A stretch of DNA of 6,257 nucleotides from the NCBI GenBank assembly GCA_019309685.1, contig JAFDFT010000178.1:1-6257 (forward strand), given 5' to 3'. Shown one piece after another: positions 5,680 to 6,257 of this stretch; the first letter of the stretch is position 1, and the number at the start of each line of letters is the position of its first letter. The stretch comes from Deltaproteobacteria bacterium (GTDB lineage Bacteria > Desulfobacterota > Desulfobacteria > Desulfobacterales > JAABPS01). The notes under the pieces are model-generated. The model was not told the DNA's origin. It made no database searches and saw only the letters and a list, made by a program, of their open reading frames with translations. A program made the position numbers and the translations under genes.

Positions 5680-5811
5680 TTGGACAAAAAGAAAAAAATT
5701 GAATATGTTGAGTTTGTAGACGGGATTTACTATTCTGAACAATCAATGAGAAATTTGAAACTATTTGACGGAATAAATGGTTGCAAAAAAGAAGAAGATA
5801 AAGAGGAATAA
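5680..5811 (+). CDS. Small Lys/Glu-rich ORF
   Basis: TTG 5680 opens a 43-codon frame that begins with DKKKKIEYVEFVDGIYYSEQ and ends KKEEDKEE before TAA 5809-5811. The charged and aromatic alternation looks protein-like, and the frame ends 40 bp before the next plus-strand gene with similar composition. The start is weak: a TTG without a clear Shine-Dalgarno site, directly after an in-frame TAG at 5674. No family is recognised. It may be a real small protein translated with the next gene or an AT-rich chance frame. Confidence 0.35.
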   Translation: MDKKKKIEYVEFVDGIYYSEQSMRNLKLFDGINGCKKEEDKEE

Positions 5812-5851
5812 GAATGAGAGTCAAAAGGTGACATAGAAGGGGGTAGAGAAA

Positions 5852-6184
5852 ATGAATGAGAAAGAAATAGATGATATACTGGATAATTTGCAAAAGGATT
5901 ATGAAAACGAAAAAGACCCCGATAAAAAGATACAGAAACTTTCAAAATATAATATCTATAAGTTTCAATATTGTGTTCATTGTGAGCACTACAGGGACAC
6001 GGACCCCGACAATGTAAAGGGATTATGTGTAGAAAGTACGGGTAGTAGTTTAACAAGCGAGAACGACCCGATAGAAAGGAAAAGAAACGATACGTGTTAT
6101 TTCAAAGTAGGTAAGTGGAAGAAAATTAAAAATCTAGAATATTCAAGAAAAAATATTGGTGTGGAGATTATAGACATGAGTTAA
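5852..6184 (+). CDS. Four-cysteine small protein, possible metal/Fe-S binding
   Basis: The 110-residue protein has an acidic, helical N-terminus (1-33) and then a cysteine core: Cys41-x2-Cys44, Cys59 in KGLC and Cys82 in DTCYF. The layout C-x2-C-x3-Y, then G-x-C, then D-x-C-x-F resembles small HiPIP-like or zinc-binding modules, such as those of the small subunits of some glycyl radical enzymes. This is a pattern comparison by eye, and the protein is not assigned to a family. GAAGGGGG (5836-5843) lies 8 nt before ATG 5852, a good ribosome binding site. It is AT-rich like the preceding small ORF, with which it could form a pair. The remaining 6185-6257 shows no certain feature. Confidence 0.75.
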   Translation: MNEKEIDDILDNLQKDYENEKDPDKKIQKLSKYNIYKFQYCVHCEHYRDTDPDNVKGLCVESTGSSLTSENDPIERKRNDTCYFKVGKWKKIKNLEYSRKNIGVEIIDMS

Positions 6185-6257
6185 AAAGAAAAGTGGGAAG
6201 AAAAGGGGCGTACATTAAAAATAAGTTCAATTTATTTTCATACTATTTTCAGAAGTA

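Noticed and set aside
5730..6056. Minus-strand 108-codon frame opposite the four-cysteine gene
   Set aside because: It is the antisense shadow of the plus-strand gene, which has the better ribosome binding site and a sensible cysteine pattern.
6193..6257. GTG-initiated frame open to the window end
   Set aside because: It has no convincing ribosome binding site and is only about 21 codons long in AT-rich DNA, so it cannot be distinguished from chance.

Overview
The window looks like accessory DNA from an anaerobic, selenocysteine-using bacterium, most likely a Desulfobacterota (deltaproteobacterial) sulfate reducer or relative. This placement is an inference. It rests on a uroporphyrinogen-decarboxylase-like (URO-D) methyltransferase-family gene beside a GltS-type sodium symporter, on REP-like GGTCAAG/CTTGACC hairpins, and on a glutathione S-transferase gene with an in-frame TGA where the catalytic cysteine belongs. 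No rRNA, tRNA, CRISPR array or transposase gene is visible. Base composition varies along the window: the metabolic genes are of medium GC, while the lipoprotein gene and the right-hand end are clearly AT-rich.

Layout. (1) 1-240 and 3744-3981 are two inverted copies of a ~240-bp repeat that bracket about 3.5 kb. The outer ~110 bp, which hold a long imperfect hairpin, are almost identical; the inner ~130 bp have diverged and encode a similar short peptide. (2) Inside, a candidate promoter (484-513) precedes a URO-D-superfamily gene whose 5' end is frameshifted (ribosome binding site and first codons at 606-640, main frame up to 1679). A 459-residue GltS-family symporter follows (1727-3106). 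Two near-identical 21-bp REP-like hairpins lie on either side of this gene pair in inverted orientation (376-396 and 3120-3141). (3) A minus-strand AT-rich lipoprotein gene (3240-3809) has its first 22 codons inside the right-hand repeat. (4) Beyond the repeat, two minus-strand genes encode a carboxymuconolactone decarboxylase-family protein (4104-4655) and the predicted selenoprotein glutathione S-transferase (4828-5487). (5) The right end (5680-6184) holds a tiny Lys/Glu-rich ORF and a 110-residue four-cysteine protein on the plus strand.

How the parts may work together. The URO-D-like protein and the symporter are 47 bp apart on one strand and read like an uptake-plus-catabolism pair for a small, possibly methylated, compound. 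The frameshift suggests that the enzyme is decaying unless it is a sequence error. The GST and CMD-family genes form a separate thiol/redox pair. The strongest discovery is the GST: the usual gene call would start after the TGA and lose the active-site segment. An ideal Shine-Dalgarno site plus ATG upstream, an intact GST N-terminus through the TGA, and a well-placed SECIS-like hairpin all support selenocysteine insertion.
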